A stretch of 62,624 bases of DNA from an uncultured Opitutaceae bacterium (lineage in GTDB: Bacteria > Verrucomicrobiota > Verrucomicrobiia > Opitutales > Opitutaceae). Below are positions 8,833 to 17,559 of the stretch, in pieces; within the stretch, counting starts at the first letter, position 1, and each line of letters opens with the position of its first letter. A program made the translations under genes and the position numbers. The stretch is taken from contig CALAOT010000110.1 of NCBI GenBank assembly GCA_937889545.1, positions 1 to 62,624 on the forward strand, given 5' to 3'. The notes below the pieces were generated by a model. It was not told the origin of the DNA. It made no database searches and was given only the letters and a program-made list of their open reading frames with translations.

Positions 8833-9976
8833 TCAGTCGTCCATCTGGATGTCCTTGTTCCTGTGCCTCGGGCTGCCGGCGCGCAGCCACGCCGTGATGA
8901 ACCGGTCTATCTCGCCGTCGAGGACCGCCTGGACGTTGCTCGTGCTGTAGCCCGTGCGCAGGTCCTTCACCATCTGGTAGGGCTGCAGCACGTAGCTGCG
9001 GATCTGGCTCCCCCACCCGATCTCGCCCTTCTCCCCGTAGAACCGCTCCATCTCGCTTCGCTGCTCGTCGAGCCGCTTCTCGTTGAGCCTCGACTTGAGG
9101 ACGCCCAGCGCGCTGGCGCGGTTCTTGATCTGCGAGCGCTCGTTCTGGCAGACGACCACGATGCCGCTCGGGACGTGGGTGATCCGGACGGCCGAGTCGG
9201 TGGTGTTGACCCCCTGCCCGCCCTTCCCGGACGAGCGGTACACGTCGACGCGGATCTCGCTGTCCGGGATCTCGATGTCGACGTCCTCGGCGACCTCGGC
9301 GATCACGTCCACCGCGCAGAACGACGTGTGCCGCCGCTTGTTCGAGTCGAAGGGGCTGATCCGCACCAGCCGGTGCACGCCGCGCTCGGCCTTGGCGTAG
9401 CCGTAGGCGTTCTCGCCCTTCAGCATGAGCGTCGCCTTGGTGATCCCGGCCTGGTCGCCGGCCTGGACGTCCTGGATCTCGACAGTGAAGCCGCGCCGCT
9501 CGGCCCACCGGTTGTACATCCGGAAGAGCATGTCGGCCCAGTCGCAGGACTCAGTGCCGCCCGCGCCCGCCTGGAGAGAAAGGATTGCGTTGTTGCCGTC
9601 GAACTGGCCCGTCAGGAAGGACGCGATCTCGAGCCTGTCGAGCTCGCCCGCCATGGCCCAGACGGCCTGGCCCAGCTCCTTCTCGTGGGCCTCCCGCTCC
9701 GCCGAAGGAGAAGCCCCGACCAGCTCGGCCATGACGCCCATGTCCTCGACCTTCCCCTGAAACGCAATCACGGGCAGGACGGCCCGCTTGAGCACGTTCA
9801 GCTTTGCGATGTGCTTCTGCGCGCGCTCGCGGTTATCCCAGAAACCGGGCGCACCCATCTGGGCCTCCATGGCCTCGATCTCCCGGCGCTTCTGGTCGAC
9901 GTCAAAGAAACCTCCACAGGTGGCCGGCGCGCTTCTTGATGTTGTCGATGTGGCTGAATGTCTCGGGGGAGATCAT
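8833..9976 (-). CDS. prfB: Peptide chain release factor 2, made by programmed +1 frameshift
   Basis: Class I release factor for UAA/UGA. Start ATG 9976; the first 24 codons end at an in-frame TGA (9904-9902), and translation resumes +1 at GAC 9903 to give 380 aa in all. The tripeptide anticodon SPF (residues 207-209 of the fused product) identifies RF2, and GGQ (252-254) in [13 protein letters not shown] is the peptidyl-hydrolysis loop. The frame from ATG 9870 would lack the conserved first helix, so the frameshifted product is the real one. RF2 level regulates its own synthesis through competition at the UGA. The gene faces the MDR dehydrogenase at 10088. Confidence 0.95.
9901..9916 (-). promoter_or_regulatory. 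RF2 programmed frameshift site
   Basis: On the minus strand the codons read TGG AGG TTT CTT TGA C. It combines the slippery CTT, the poorly terminating TGA-C, and an upstream Shine-Dalgarno-like GGAGG three bases before CTT, as in the classical prfB signal (CUUUGAC). Confidence 0.95.
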
Positions 9977-10087
9977 GATGGAGGGCCGATTGAATCCCCG
10001 ACCGGGCCCGACCGCAAGCGGACAAGGGGGCTCGCCGAAGAATTTCCGGCTGAAGTCTCGCGCGCCATGTGCTAGGCAGGGTCTCCC

Positions 10088-11095
10088 ATGAAAGCGAAAC
10101 GCCTGGTGTTCACGAGAAGGCAGACGGTGGCCCTGGAGGAGTTTGATCCCGGCGAGCCCGGCGACGACGAGGTTCTGGTCTCCACCCGGTACTCGCTCAT
10201 GAGCACGGGCACCGAGAACATCGTGTTCAACCGGCTCTTCGCGCCGGACACGCACTGGGACCGCTGGGTGAAGTACCCCTTTTATCCCGGCTACACCTCG
10301 GTTGGGGTGGTCGCCGAGGCGGGATCAGGGGTCGCGTCGCTGCGGCGCGGCGACCGGGTGGCCTTCCGTATCGGCCACCGCTCCCACCATGTCGCGAAGG
10401 CTTCCGAATGCTACCCGATCCCGGACGCGGTCCCCTTCCCGGAGGCCGCCTGGTTCTCGCTCGCGAAGATCGCGTTCCACGGGGCCCGGGCCGCCCGCTA
10501 CACGCTGGGCGACAGCGTCCTCGTCATCGGCGCCGGCCCCATCGGGCAGATGTCGATCCGCTGGGCGCATGCCGCGGGGCTCCGCTCGATCCTCGTCGTC
10601 GATTCAGTCCCCGACCGGATGCCTCTGGCCCGCGCCGGGGGCGCCACGGAAGCCATCGTCTCCCCCGTCGGGAGGGCGCGCGAGGCCGTCCTGGCCGGGA
10701 ACCACGGAAGGCTGCCCCGCGTCGTGTCCGATGCGACCGGCAACGCGGAGGTCTTCGCGGCGGCACTGGGCCTTGCCGCCGACCGCGGCACGGTGGTGAT
10801 CCTGGGCGACACGGGCGACCCGGCCGGCCAGCACCTCACGGGCGACGTCATCACGCGCGGCCTCACGATCGTCGGGGCCCACGATGTCCACGACACCCCG
10901 GAATGGAACAACGCGACCATAGCGAAGCTGTTCTTCGAGCTGGCGGCGGGCGGCCGCTTTCCCCTCGCCGGGCTGAACACGCATTTCTTCGAGCCGGCGC
11001 AGTGCGGCGAGGCCTACGCAACGGCCAACCGCGACCGCGCGAAGACCATGGGCATCGTGTTTGACTGGACCGGGGGCGCGAGCGGCGGCGCGTAG
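10088..11095 (+). CDS. MDR-family NAD(P)-dependent dehydrogenase
   Basis: 335 aa medium-chain dehydrogenase/reductase. The N-terminal GroES-like part has RYSLMSTGTENIVFNR and YPGYTSVGVVAEAGSGV; the Rossmann part has VLVIGAGPIGQMSIRWAHAA (about residues 140-160). It lacks the Cys-rich structural zinc loop of classical alcohol dehydrogenases and resembles the zinc-lyase/BchC-like or 'Zn-dependent oxidoreductase' subgroup. Substrate unknown. Single gene, divergent from prfB, convergent with tatC. Confidence 0.75.
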   Translation: MKAKRLVFTRRQTVALEEFDPGEPGDDEVLVSTRYSLMSTGTENIVFNRLFAPDTHWDRWVKYPFYPGYTSVGVVAEAGSGVASLRRGDRVAFRIGHRSHHVAKASECYPIPDAVPFPEAAWFSLAKIAFHGARAARYTLGDSVLVIGAGPIGQMSIRWAHAAGLRSILVVDSVPDRMPLARAGGATEAIVSPVGRAREAVLAGNHGRLPRVVSDATGNAEVFAAALGLAADRGTVVILGDTGDPAGQHLTGDVITRGLTIVGAHDVHDTPEWNNATIAKLFFELAAGGRFPLAGLNTHFFEPAQCGEAYATANRDRAKTMGIVFDWTGGASGGA

Positions 11096-11118
11096 GCCCC
11101 GGCGTCCGGGCGACGGGC

Positions 11119-12108
11119 TCAGGCCGCCGCCTCGCCCCCGGCCCTGCGCTTCTTGCGCTCCCAGTACCACGCGATCCAGATGCAGACCTCATAGAGAAGG
11201 TAGAGCGGGATCGCCATCGCGACCTGGGTGACCACCTCCGGGGTCGTCAGCACCGCGCCGAGGATGAGCGAGAGGACCGCAACGTGGCGCCGGTACCTGG
11301 TGAGGTGCGAATGGGTGAGGACCCCGATCTTCACCAGGAATAGCACGATGAGTGGGAACTGGAACCCCAGCCCCATGCCGAAGATGAACTTGCAGGTGAA
11401 GTTGATGTACTCGTCCGCCCTCCAGTCCTGCGAGGAAAACCCGAGGAGCGCGGAATACTGGACGGAGGCCCGCAGCGCCACCGGCAGGAGCACGAAATAC
11501 GTGGACATGACGCCCGCGAGAAAGAGAAAGCCCGACCAGCCGAGCCAGCTGAAGATCACGCTGCGCTCCTTCAGGTTGAGCGCCGGCAGGATGAAGCCCC
11601 CCATGAAGAATATCCAGAACGGGGACGAGACGGCCAGCGCGGCGTAGATGGCGACGTGGAAGGCCACCATGAAGGCCTCCGTGGGGCTCAGGTTATGCAG
11701 CCGGATCTCGGCCGCGTTCGCCGGCTGGGCGGCCGTCTCCACCGTCAGGGTCGCGACCTGCTCCTTCCCTATCTGGGCCACGCCCACGCGCAGGACTACA
11801 TTCCGGGCGTCCCCGGGGGGCAGCCCGGGGACCTGCTCCCGGGTGACCTCGAAGGGGCCGAGCTTCGCGTCGCCGATCTGGAGCGTCACGGTGCGCACTG
11901 GCTTCTCGAACATGTGCATCCTCTGCATCGGGTACGTGAGGACGCGCACGATCCACGGAGAGAGGAACAGGCAGAGGAGGAGTGCGATGCCGATCGCGGT
12001 GACGGACCGGATGAGCGCGGTCCTCAGGTCGTTCAGGTGCCCCCAGAACGATTTCTTGGGGCCGATGTCCTCGGCCTCGGCCGGCAGTCCTGGAGTGTCC
12101 TTGGCCAC
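11119..12108 (-). CDS. tatC: Twin-arginine translocase subunit TatC
   Basis: Core receptor of the Tat export system in the inner membrane. Family signatures: FWGHLNDLRTALIRS at residues 21-35 and a six-helix hydrophobic pattern, with TTPEVVTQVAMAIPLYLLYE near helices 5-6. At 329 aa it is longer than the usual ~250: an extra, mostly hydrophilic segment of roughly 70-80 residues (about 65-140) lies between helices 1 and 2, on the periplasmic side by topology. No tatA/B nearby. The gene follows fcl on the same strand with a 12-bp gap. Confidence 0.9.
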   Translation of the reverse strand: MAKDTPGLPAEAEDIGPKKSFWGHLNDLRTALIRSVTAIGIALLLCLFLSPWIVRVLTYPMQRMHMFEKPVRTVTLQIGDAKLGPFEVTREQVPGLPPGDARNVVLRVGVAQIGKEQVATLTVETAAQPANAAEIRLHNLSPTEAFMVAFHVAIYAALAVSSPFWIFFMGGFILPALNLKERSVIFSWLGWSGFLFLAGVMSTYFVLLPVALRASVQYSALLGFSSQDWRADEYINFTCKFIFGMGLGFQFPLIVLFLVKIGVLTHSHLTRYRRHVAVLSLILGAVLTTPEVVTQVAMAIPLYLLYEVCIWIAWYWERKKRRAGGEAAA

Positions 12109-12120
12109 GTTTCGGATGGG

Positions 12121-13059
12121 CTATTCGCGCAGCATGCCGGATTCCCTCTCGGCGAGAAAGCTCCGGTACGTGGCGACGATCCCCTCCCTCAGCCCGATCC
12201 GGGCCTTCCAGCCCAGGGCCGACATCCTGGAAACATCCAGGAGCTTGCGCGGGGTCCCGTCGGGCATCGAGGCGTCCCACGACACCCGGCCCTTGTATCC
12301 GACCGCCTCCGCCACCATCTCCGTGAGCTCCCGGATCGTGACGTCGGTTCCCGTGCCGATATTGACCCAGTCCGGGGGATCCCCGCGCCCGAGGAGGAAC
12401 GCGCAGGCGTCGGCCAGGTCGTCGACGTGGAGGAATTCCCTCCTCGGGGACCCCGTGCCCCATGCCGCCACGTGCGGGGCCCCGGACTCCTTCGCCTCGT
12501 GGAACCGGCGGATGAGGGCCGGCAGCACGTGGGAGTCCCTCTTGTGGTAGTTGTCGCCCGGCCCGTAGAGGTTCGTCGGCATCACCGAGTGGAAGAGGAC
12601 CCCGTGCTGTTTGCGGTAGTACTGGCAGAGCTTGAGGCCGGCGATCTTGGCGATGGCGTAGGCCTCGTTCGTGGCCTCAAGCGCGCCGGTGAGCAGGCAA
12701 TCCTCGGCCATGGGCTGCGCCGCGTGCTTGGGATAGATGCAGGAGCTGCCGAGAAACAGGAGCCGCTTCACCCCGGCCTTCCATGCGCCGTGGATCGTTG
12801 CCAGGGCGATGGCGAGGTTGTCGTGCAGGAACTCCGCCGGATAGGTGCTGTTCGCGTGTATCCCCCCGACCCTAGCCGCCGCGACGATCGCGACGTCCGG
12901 CCTGCCGGCCGCAAGGAACGCCCCTACCGCGGAGGGGCTCCCGAGGTCCACCTCGCCGCGGTCCCCCAGGAGCAGCTCGAAGCCGGGCTCCCCCGTGAAT
13001 CGGCGCACGAGCGCCGAGCCGACCATGCCGCGGTGGCCCGCGATGAAGAGCTTTGTCAC
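12121..13059 (-). CDS. fcl: GDP-L-fucose synthase (epimerase/reductase)
   Basis: Converts GDP-4-keto-6-deoxy-mannose to GDP-L-fucose. 312 aa SDR enzyme: cofactor loop [10 protein letters not shown] at the N-terminus, [10 protein letters not shown] near residue 105 and catalytic Y-x3-K in [11 protein letters not shown] near 137; [13 protein letters not shown] follows, as in the family. The start is a GTG at 13059, overlapping the gmd stop (GTGA), so the pair is translationally coupled. Confidence 0.92.
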   Translation of the reverse strand: MTKLFIAGHRGMVGSALVRRFTGEPGFELLLGDRGEVDLGSPSAVGAFLAAGRPDVAIVAAARVGGIHANSTYPAEFLHDNLAIALATIHGAWKAGVKRLLFLGSSCIYPKHAAQPMAEDCLLTGALEATNEAYAIAKIAGLKLCQYYRKQHGVLFHSVMPTNLYGPGDNYHKRDSHVLPALIRRFHEAKESGAPHVAAWGTGSPRREFLHVDDLADACAFLLGRGDPPDWVNIGTGTDVTIRELTEMVAEAVGYKGRVSWDASMPDGTPRKLLDVSRMSALGWKARIGLREGIVATYRSFLAERESGMLRE

Positions 13060-14072
13060 GGCGGGGGGAGCTTCGCGATCTGCGACTCGCGCTTGGCCAG
13101 GTCGAGGTCGTGGTCGACCATGATCTTCACCAGCTCCCTGAAGCGGACCCTCGGCTTCCAGCCAAGCTGCCTGGCCGCCTTGGCCGGGTCCCCGATCAGC
13201 AGGTCGACCTCGGCGGGGCGCTCGTAGCGCGGGTCGTGCCGGACGTGCTTCTCCCAGTCGAGGCCGAGCAGGCCGAACGCCTCGGCGCAGAACTCCCTGA
13301 CGCTGTGGGTCTCGTTTGTCGCCACCACGTAGTCGTCCGGCCTGTCCTGCTGGAGCATGAGCCACATCATCTCGACGTACTCCTTGGCGTAGCCCCAGTC
13401 CCTCTGCGCGTCGAGGTTGCCGAGGTAGAGCGACTCCTGCAGGCCCACCTTGATCCGGGTCGCGGCCCGGGTGATCTTGCGCGTGACGAAGGTCTCGCCG
13501 CGGCGGGGCGACTCGTGGTTGAAGAGGATCCCGTTGCTCGCGTGGATGTGGTAGCTCTCGCGGTAGTTGACGGTCAGGTAGTACGCGTAGGCCTTCGCGC
13601 AGCCGTAGGGGGAGCGCGGCCAGAAGGGGGTCGACTCGGTCTGGGGCACCTGCTGGACCTTGCCGTACATCTCGGAGGACGAGGCCTGGTAGTAGCGCAC
13701 CTTCTTGACGAGGTCGGCCTCCCGGATCGCCTCGAGGATCCTCTGGGCGCCGAGGCCGTCCACGTCGCCGGTGTACTCCGGGATGTCGAACGAGACGCGG
13801 ACGTGGGACTGCGCGCCCAGGTTGTAGATCTCGTCCGGCTGGAGCTCGTAGAGCAGCTTCACCATCTGCACCGAGTCCGCGAGATCCCCGTAGTGGAGGA
13901 ACAGCCTCACGCCGTTCACGTGGGGGTCGCTGTACAGATGGTCGATCCGGCTCGTGTTGAACGTCGAGGCGCGGCGGATGATCCCGTGCACCTCGTAGCC
14001 TTTCGCGAGAAGGAGCTCGGCGAGGTACGAGCCGTCCTGGCCCGTTATGCCGGTGATGAGGGCTTTCTTCAT
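13056..14072 (-). CDS. gmd: GDP-mannose 4,6-dehydratase
   Basis: First step from GDP-mannose to GDP-L-fucose. 338 aa SDR with [20 protein letters not shown] at the N-terminus, the [15 protein letters not shown] block, SSSEMYGKV and Y-x3-K in [18 protein letters not shown]. Together with fcl it supplies an activated deoxysugar for cell-surface polysaccharide; no glycosyltransferase is adjacent. Confidence 0.94.
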   Translation of the reverse strand: MKKALITGITGQDGSYLAELLLAKGYEVHGIIRRASTFNTSRIDHLYSDPHVNGVRLFLHYGDLADSVQMVKLLYELQPDEIYNLGAQSHVRVSFDIPEYTGDVDGLGAQRILEAIREADLVKKVRYYQASSSEMYGKVQQVPQTESTPFWPRSPYGCAKAYAYYLTVNYRESYHIHASNGILFNHESPRRGETFVTRKITRAATRIKVGLQESLYLGNLDAQRDWGYAKEYVEMMWLMLQQDRPDDYVVATNETHSVREFCAEAFGLLGLDWEKHVRHDPRYERPAEVDLLIGDPAKAARQLGWKPRVRFRELVKIMVDHDLDLAKRESQIAKLPPP

Positions 14073-14141
14073 GAAGAGGTAGGATTAGAGGGCGCGCGAA
14101 CCCGCGGGCAAGCCCGCAGAGGGCTGCCGGGGACGGGGCGC

Positions 14142-14726
14142 TCAGCCCATGAGCCGGGCCGCCTCGAGGACGAGCCTCGCCGCCAGCGCCTGCACGGGCT
14201 TGCGCGCGCGCGGGTCCTTCAGGCGCCCCTCCTCGTCGAACGCCCCGTCGGCGTGGGGCAGGATGCACTGGCCCGGCACGACGTGGCAGCCCAGCTTGAG
14301 GAACAGCTGCTGCGCCATCTGGAGCGAGCGGACCCCGCCGTGCATGCCGGGCGACGCCGAGATCACCGCGGCTACCTTGCCATCGAAGGGATTGGCCTCC
14401 GCCCGGCTGCACCAGTCGACGGTGTTCTTCAGCAGGGGCGTGACCATCGAGTTGTACTCGGGCGACGCGACAAGGAGGCCGTGGTGCCCGGCGACGATAC
14501 CGATCAGCCTCACGGCGTCCGCGGGCAGTCCCTGTGCGTCCTCAAGGTCGCCGTTGTAGAGCGGCAGGGAGAAGCCGTTGAGATCGAGCAGGGTCACCTC
14601 GCCGCCAGCCTCCCTCGTCGCCTCGGCCGCGAGCGCAAGGAATCTGCGGTTGAGCGATTCGCGCCGTGCGCTGGCCGCAAAGGCGAGGATTCGGGGCGGG
14701 TTGGCCACGCCCCCACCCTTGCTCAA
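14142..14726 (-). CDS. NADPH-dependent FMN reductase family protein
   Basis: 194 aa flavodoxin-like fold: [15 protein letters not shown] (phosphate loop of FMN binding), [34 protein letters not shown] and [11 protein letters not shown]. These are hallmarks of the FMN_red family (azoreductase, chromate or quinone reductases). Start TTG 14726 overlaps the valS stop (TTGA); a GTG six codons on (14708) is an alternative. Physiological acceptor unknown. Confidence 0.85.
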   Translation of the reverse strand: MSKGGGVANPPRILAFAASARRESLNRRFLALAAEATREAGGEVTLLDLNGFSLPLYNGDLEDAQGLPADAVRLIGIVAGHHGLLVASPEYNSMVTPLLKNTVDWCSRAEANPFDGKVAAVISASPGMHGGVRSLQMAQQLFLKLGCHVVPGQCILPHADGAFDEEGRLKDPRARKPVQALAARLVLEAARLMG

Positions 14727-17455
14727 CCGGGCGGCCTGAGCAAGCGCCCAAGCTCGGCGCGCTTCGCCAGCTGCTCGGCGAGCTGCCTTCGCGCGCCCTC
14801 GAGGACGGACGCCGGGGCCTTGGCGACGAAGTCCTGGTTCGAGAGCCGCGCCTCGGTCGCCGCGATGTGCCTCGTGAGCGCCTCCAGCTCCTTCCTGAGC
14901 CGCGGCCCCTCGGCGCCGGCGTCGGCGGACGCGGCGAGATCCAAGCCCAGGGTGCCGAGCGGGGTCAGGGCCGCGGCCATCCCGTCAAAGCTGTCCTTCC
15001 GCGTGATCTCGGCGGCCCCCGCCATGCGCAGGAGCTTCGGAAGGTTCGCCTCGATCGTGGCCCACGCCGCGTCGTCCGCCTTCACCAGGAAGCGCGCGTC
15101 GCGGCGGCTTGCGACGCCGCGCTCGGCCTTGAGCGCGCGGGCCTGGGAGATGAACGCCTTCATCCGCTCCACGGAGGCGGCCTGCTCCGGGTCGGGGCTC
15201 GCCCCGAGCGCCCCGAAGGCGGCCGCGAGCGCGGAGGCGTCCTCGATCCCCGAGTCCGCGATGAATCCGCGGTCCGTGCCGGCATAGCCGAGCTGGGACC
15301 AGAGCTCCTCCGTGATGAAAGGTATGAAGGGATGGAGGAGGAGGAGCGCCTGCCGCAGGACCAGGTCCTGGAGGGCGAGGCAGGTCGCCCTGGTGCCCTC
15401 CGCCTGGAGCTTGGCCTTGGAGACCTCCACGTACCAGTCGCAGAAATCGCCCCAGAAGAACGCGTAGAGCGCCTGTGCCGCCGCGCTGAACTCGTACTCG
15501 CGGAAGCAGCGGCCGACCTCGCGCGACGCGGCCAGCAGGCGCTCGAGGATGGCATGGTCGTCGGCATCGAACTTCGCCGGGGCGATCCGGGCGAGGATCG
15601 CCCTGAGCGACGAGTTGTCGCCGGACGGCCCGCTCATCTGCCGGAACCGGCACGCGTTCCACAGCTTGTTGCAGAAGTTCTTGCCCCCCTCTATCCGCTC
15701 CTCCTGGAACCGGATGTCCTGGCCCTGCGGCGCGATCGAGACGATCCCGAACCTGAGCCCGTCCGCGCCGTAGGACTCGATCAGGTCCAGGGGGTCGGGC
15801 GAGTTCCCAAGGGACTTGGACATCTTGCGGCCCCGCGCATCGCGTATGATCCCCGTGAAGTAGACGTCCCTGAAGGGGATCCGCCGGCTGGCCGGCTCGC
15901 CGGGCCGGACGAACTCGAGTGCGGCCATGATCATCCGCGCCACCCAGAAGAAGATGATGTCCGGGCCGGTGACGAGGGTGCTCGTGGGGTAGAAATAGTC
16001 GAATCCCGCCTTCGCCATGGCGCCGGAGTCGGGCCAGCCCATCGTCGCAAAGGGCCAGATCCACGAGGAGGCCCAGGTGTCGAGGACATCGTCCTCCTGC
16101 ACCCAGTTGCCGGGGTCGGGCGGGCCGTCCACCGAGACATGGACCTTCGCCGGGTTCGCCAGGTCGGCCTTGGTGAGGCGGTCCCGGTCGAGGCCCCTCC
16201 GGTACCAGACCGGGATCCGGTGGCCCCACCACAGCTGCCGGCTGATGCACCAGTCCTGGATGTTCTCCAGCCAGTGCAGATACACCTTGCCCCACCGCGC
16301 CGGATGGAAGCGGATGAGCCCGTCCCGGACCGCCGACTTGGCCTCCTCGACCCGCGGATAGCGCAGCCACCACTGCCACGTGAGCCGGGGCTCGATCGGC
16401 ACATCGGTCCGCTCGGAATAGCCGATGTTGTGCTCGTAGGCCTCCTCCCCAGCGAGCGCCCCAGAGGCCCGGAGCAGCTCCACGGCCTTCTTGCGAGCCG
16501 CAAAACGCTCCATCCCAGAGAGTTCCGGTCCGGCCAGCTCGTTTAGGGTCGCGTCGTCGTTCAGGATGTCGACGACCGGGAGCCTGTGGCGCACGCCGAT
16601 CTCGTAGTCCGCCTTGTCGTGGGCGGGCGTGATCTTGAGGGCACCGGTGCCGAATTCCCGGTCCACGGCGGAATCGGCGATTACGGGGATCTCGGCCCTG
16701 TTGAGCGGGCGCCATACCCTGCGCCCGACTAGGCCCGAGTACCGCGGATCGTCGGGGTGCGCGGCGATCGCGACGTCGCCGGGAATTGTCTCCGGCCGGG
16801 TCGTCACCACCTGGATGTATTCCCCGGGGGCATCAGTGAACTCATAGCGCACCTTGTAGAGCGTGCCGTTCTCCGGCTTCATGATGACCTCCTCGTCGGA
16901 GAGGGCGGTCATCGAGGCGGGGCACCAGTTGACCATCCGTTTTCCCCGGTAGATTTGGCCGCGCCGGAAAAGCTCGACGAACACCGTCAGCACCGCCCGG
17001 GAGTAGGCCGGGTCCATCGTGAAATGGGTCCTGTCCCAGTCGCACGAGGCGCCCAGCCTCCGGAGCTGCTCGAGGATGATCCCGCCCTTTTCGCTGCGCC
17101 ATTCCCAGACCCGCTCGATGAACTTCTCCCGCCCGAAATGGTGGCGGGTCTTCTTCAGCCCCCGCAGCTCGCGCTCGACGACGGTCTGGGTCGCGATCCC
17201 GGCGTGGTCCGTCCCCGGGATCCAGAGCGCCGACCTTCCCTCCAGGCGGGCGCGGCGGATCAGGATGTCCTGGATCGTGTTGTTGAGCACGTGCCCCATC
17301 GTCAGCACCCCCGTCACGTTGGGCGGCGGGATCACGATGGTGTACGGTTCCCGGCCGGCGGCCGGCCGGCCCGTGAACGCCCCCGCATCCAGCCAGGCCG
17401 AATACCACTTTCGTTCGACCTCGCGCGGCTCGTAGCTCTTGGTGATCTCGGGCAT
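14723..17455 (-). CDS. valS: Valyl-tRNA synthetase
   Basis: Charges tRNA-Val; 910 aa, normal size. HIGH-type motif in PPPNVTGVLTMGHVLNNT (about residues 43-60), KMSKS in GRKMSKSLGNSPDPL near residue 545, the editing-domain block between, and a C-terminal coiled coil (LRKELEALTRHIAATEARLS) that contacts tRNA. ATG 17455 is divergent from glnD with a 104-bp spacer. Confidence 0.97.
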   Translation of the reverse strand: MPEITKSYEPREVERKWYSAWLDAGAFTGRPAAGREPYTIVIPPPNVTGVLTMGHVLNNTIQDILIRRARLEGRSALWIPGTDHAGIATQTVVERELRGLKKTRHHFGREKFIERVWEWRSEKGGIILEQLRRLGASCDWDRTHFTMDPAYSRAVLTVFVELFRRGQIYRGKRMVNWCPASMTALSDEEVIMKPENGTLYKVRYEFTDAPGEYIQVVTTRPETIPGDVAIAAHPDDPRYSGLVGRRVWRPLNRAEIPVIADSAVDREFGTGALKITPAHDKADYEIGVRHRLPVVDILNDDATLNELAGPELSGMERFAARKKAVELLRASGALAGEEAYEHNIGYSERTDVPIEPRLTWQWWLRYPRVEEAKSAVRDGLIRFHPARWGKVYLHWLENIQDWCISRQLWWGHRIPVWYRRGLDRDRLTKADLANPAKVHVSVDGPPDPGNWVQEDDVLDTWASSWIWPFATMGWPDSGAMAKAGFDYFYPTSTLVTGPDIIFFWVARMIMAALEFVRPGEPASRRIPFRDVYFTGIIRDARGRKMSKSLGNSPDPLDLIESYGADGLRFGIVSIAPQGQDIRFQEERIEGGKNFCNKLWNACRFRQMSGPSGDNSSLRAILARIAPAKFDADDHAILERLLAASREVGRCFREYEFSAAAQALYAFFWGDFCDWYVEVSKAKLQAEGTRATCLALQDLVLRQALLLLHPFIPFITEELWSQLGYAGTDRGFIADSGIEDASALAAAFGALGASPDPEQAASVERMKAFISQARALKAERGVASRRDARFLVKADDAAWATIEANLPKLLRMAGAAEITRKDSFDGMAAALTPLGTLGLDLAASADAGAEGPRLRKELEALTRHIAATEARLSNQDFVAKAPASVLEGARRQLAEQLAKRAELGRLLRPPG

Positions 17456-17559
17456 GGGAGGAGAGCCAGCAAACCGGCAGGCCCCGCGGCAGGCAAGTCC
17501 GCGGTGCGCCGTCCGGGATTGAAACCTTCCGCGAGCGGGATTCGACTGGGGAGCCTCCC

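Noticed and set aside
11656-16546. Very long open frames on the plus strand over tatC, fcl/gmd and valS
   Set aside because: They are antisense shadows of real genes in GC-rich DNA; their residues are Arg/Gly/Pro-rich, with no family resemblance, while the minus strand holds complete known enzymes.
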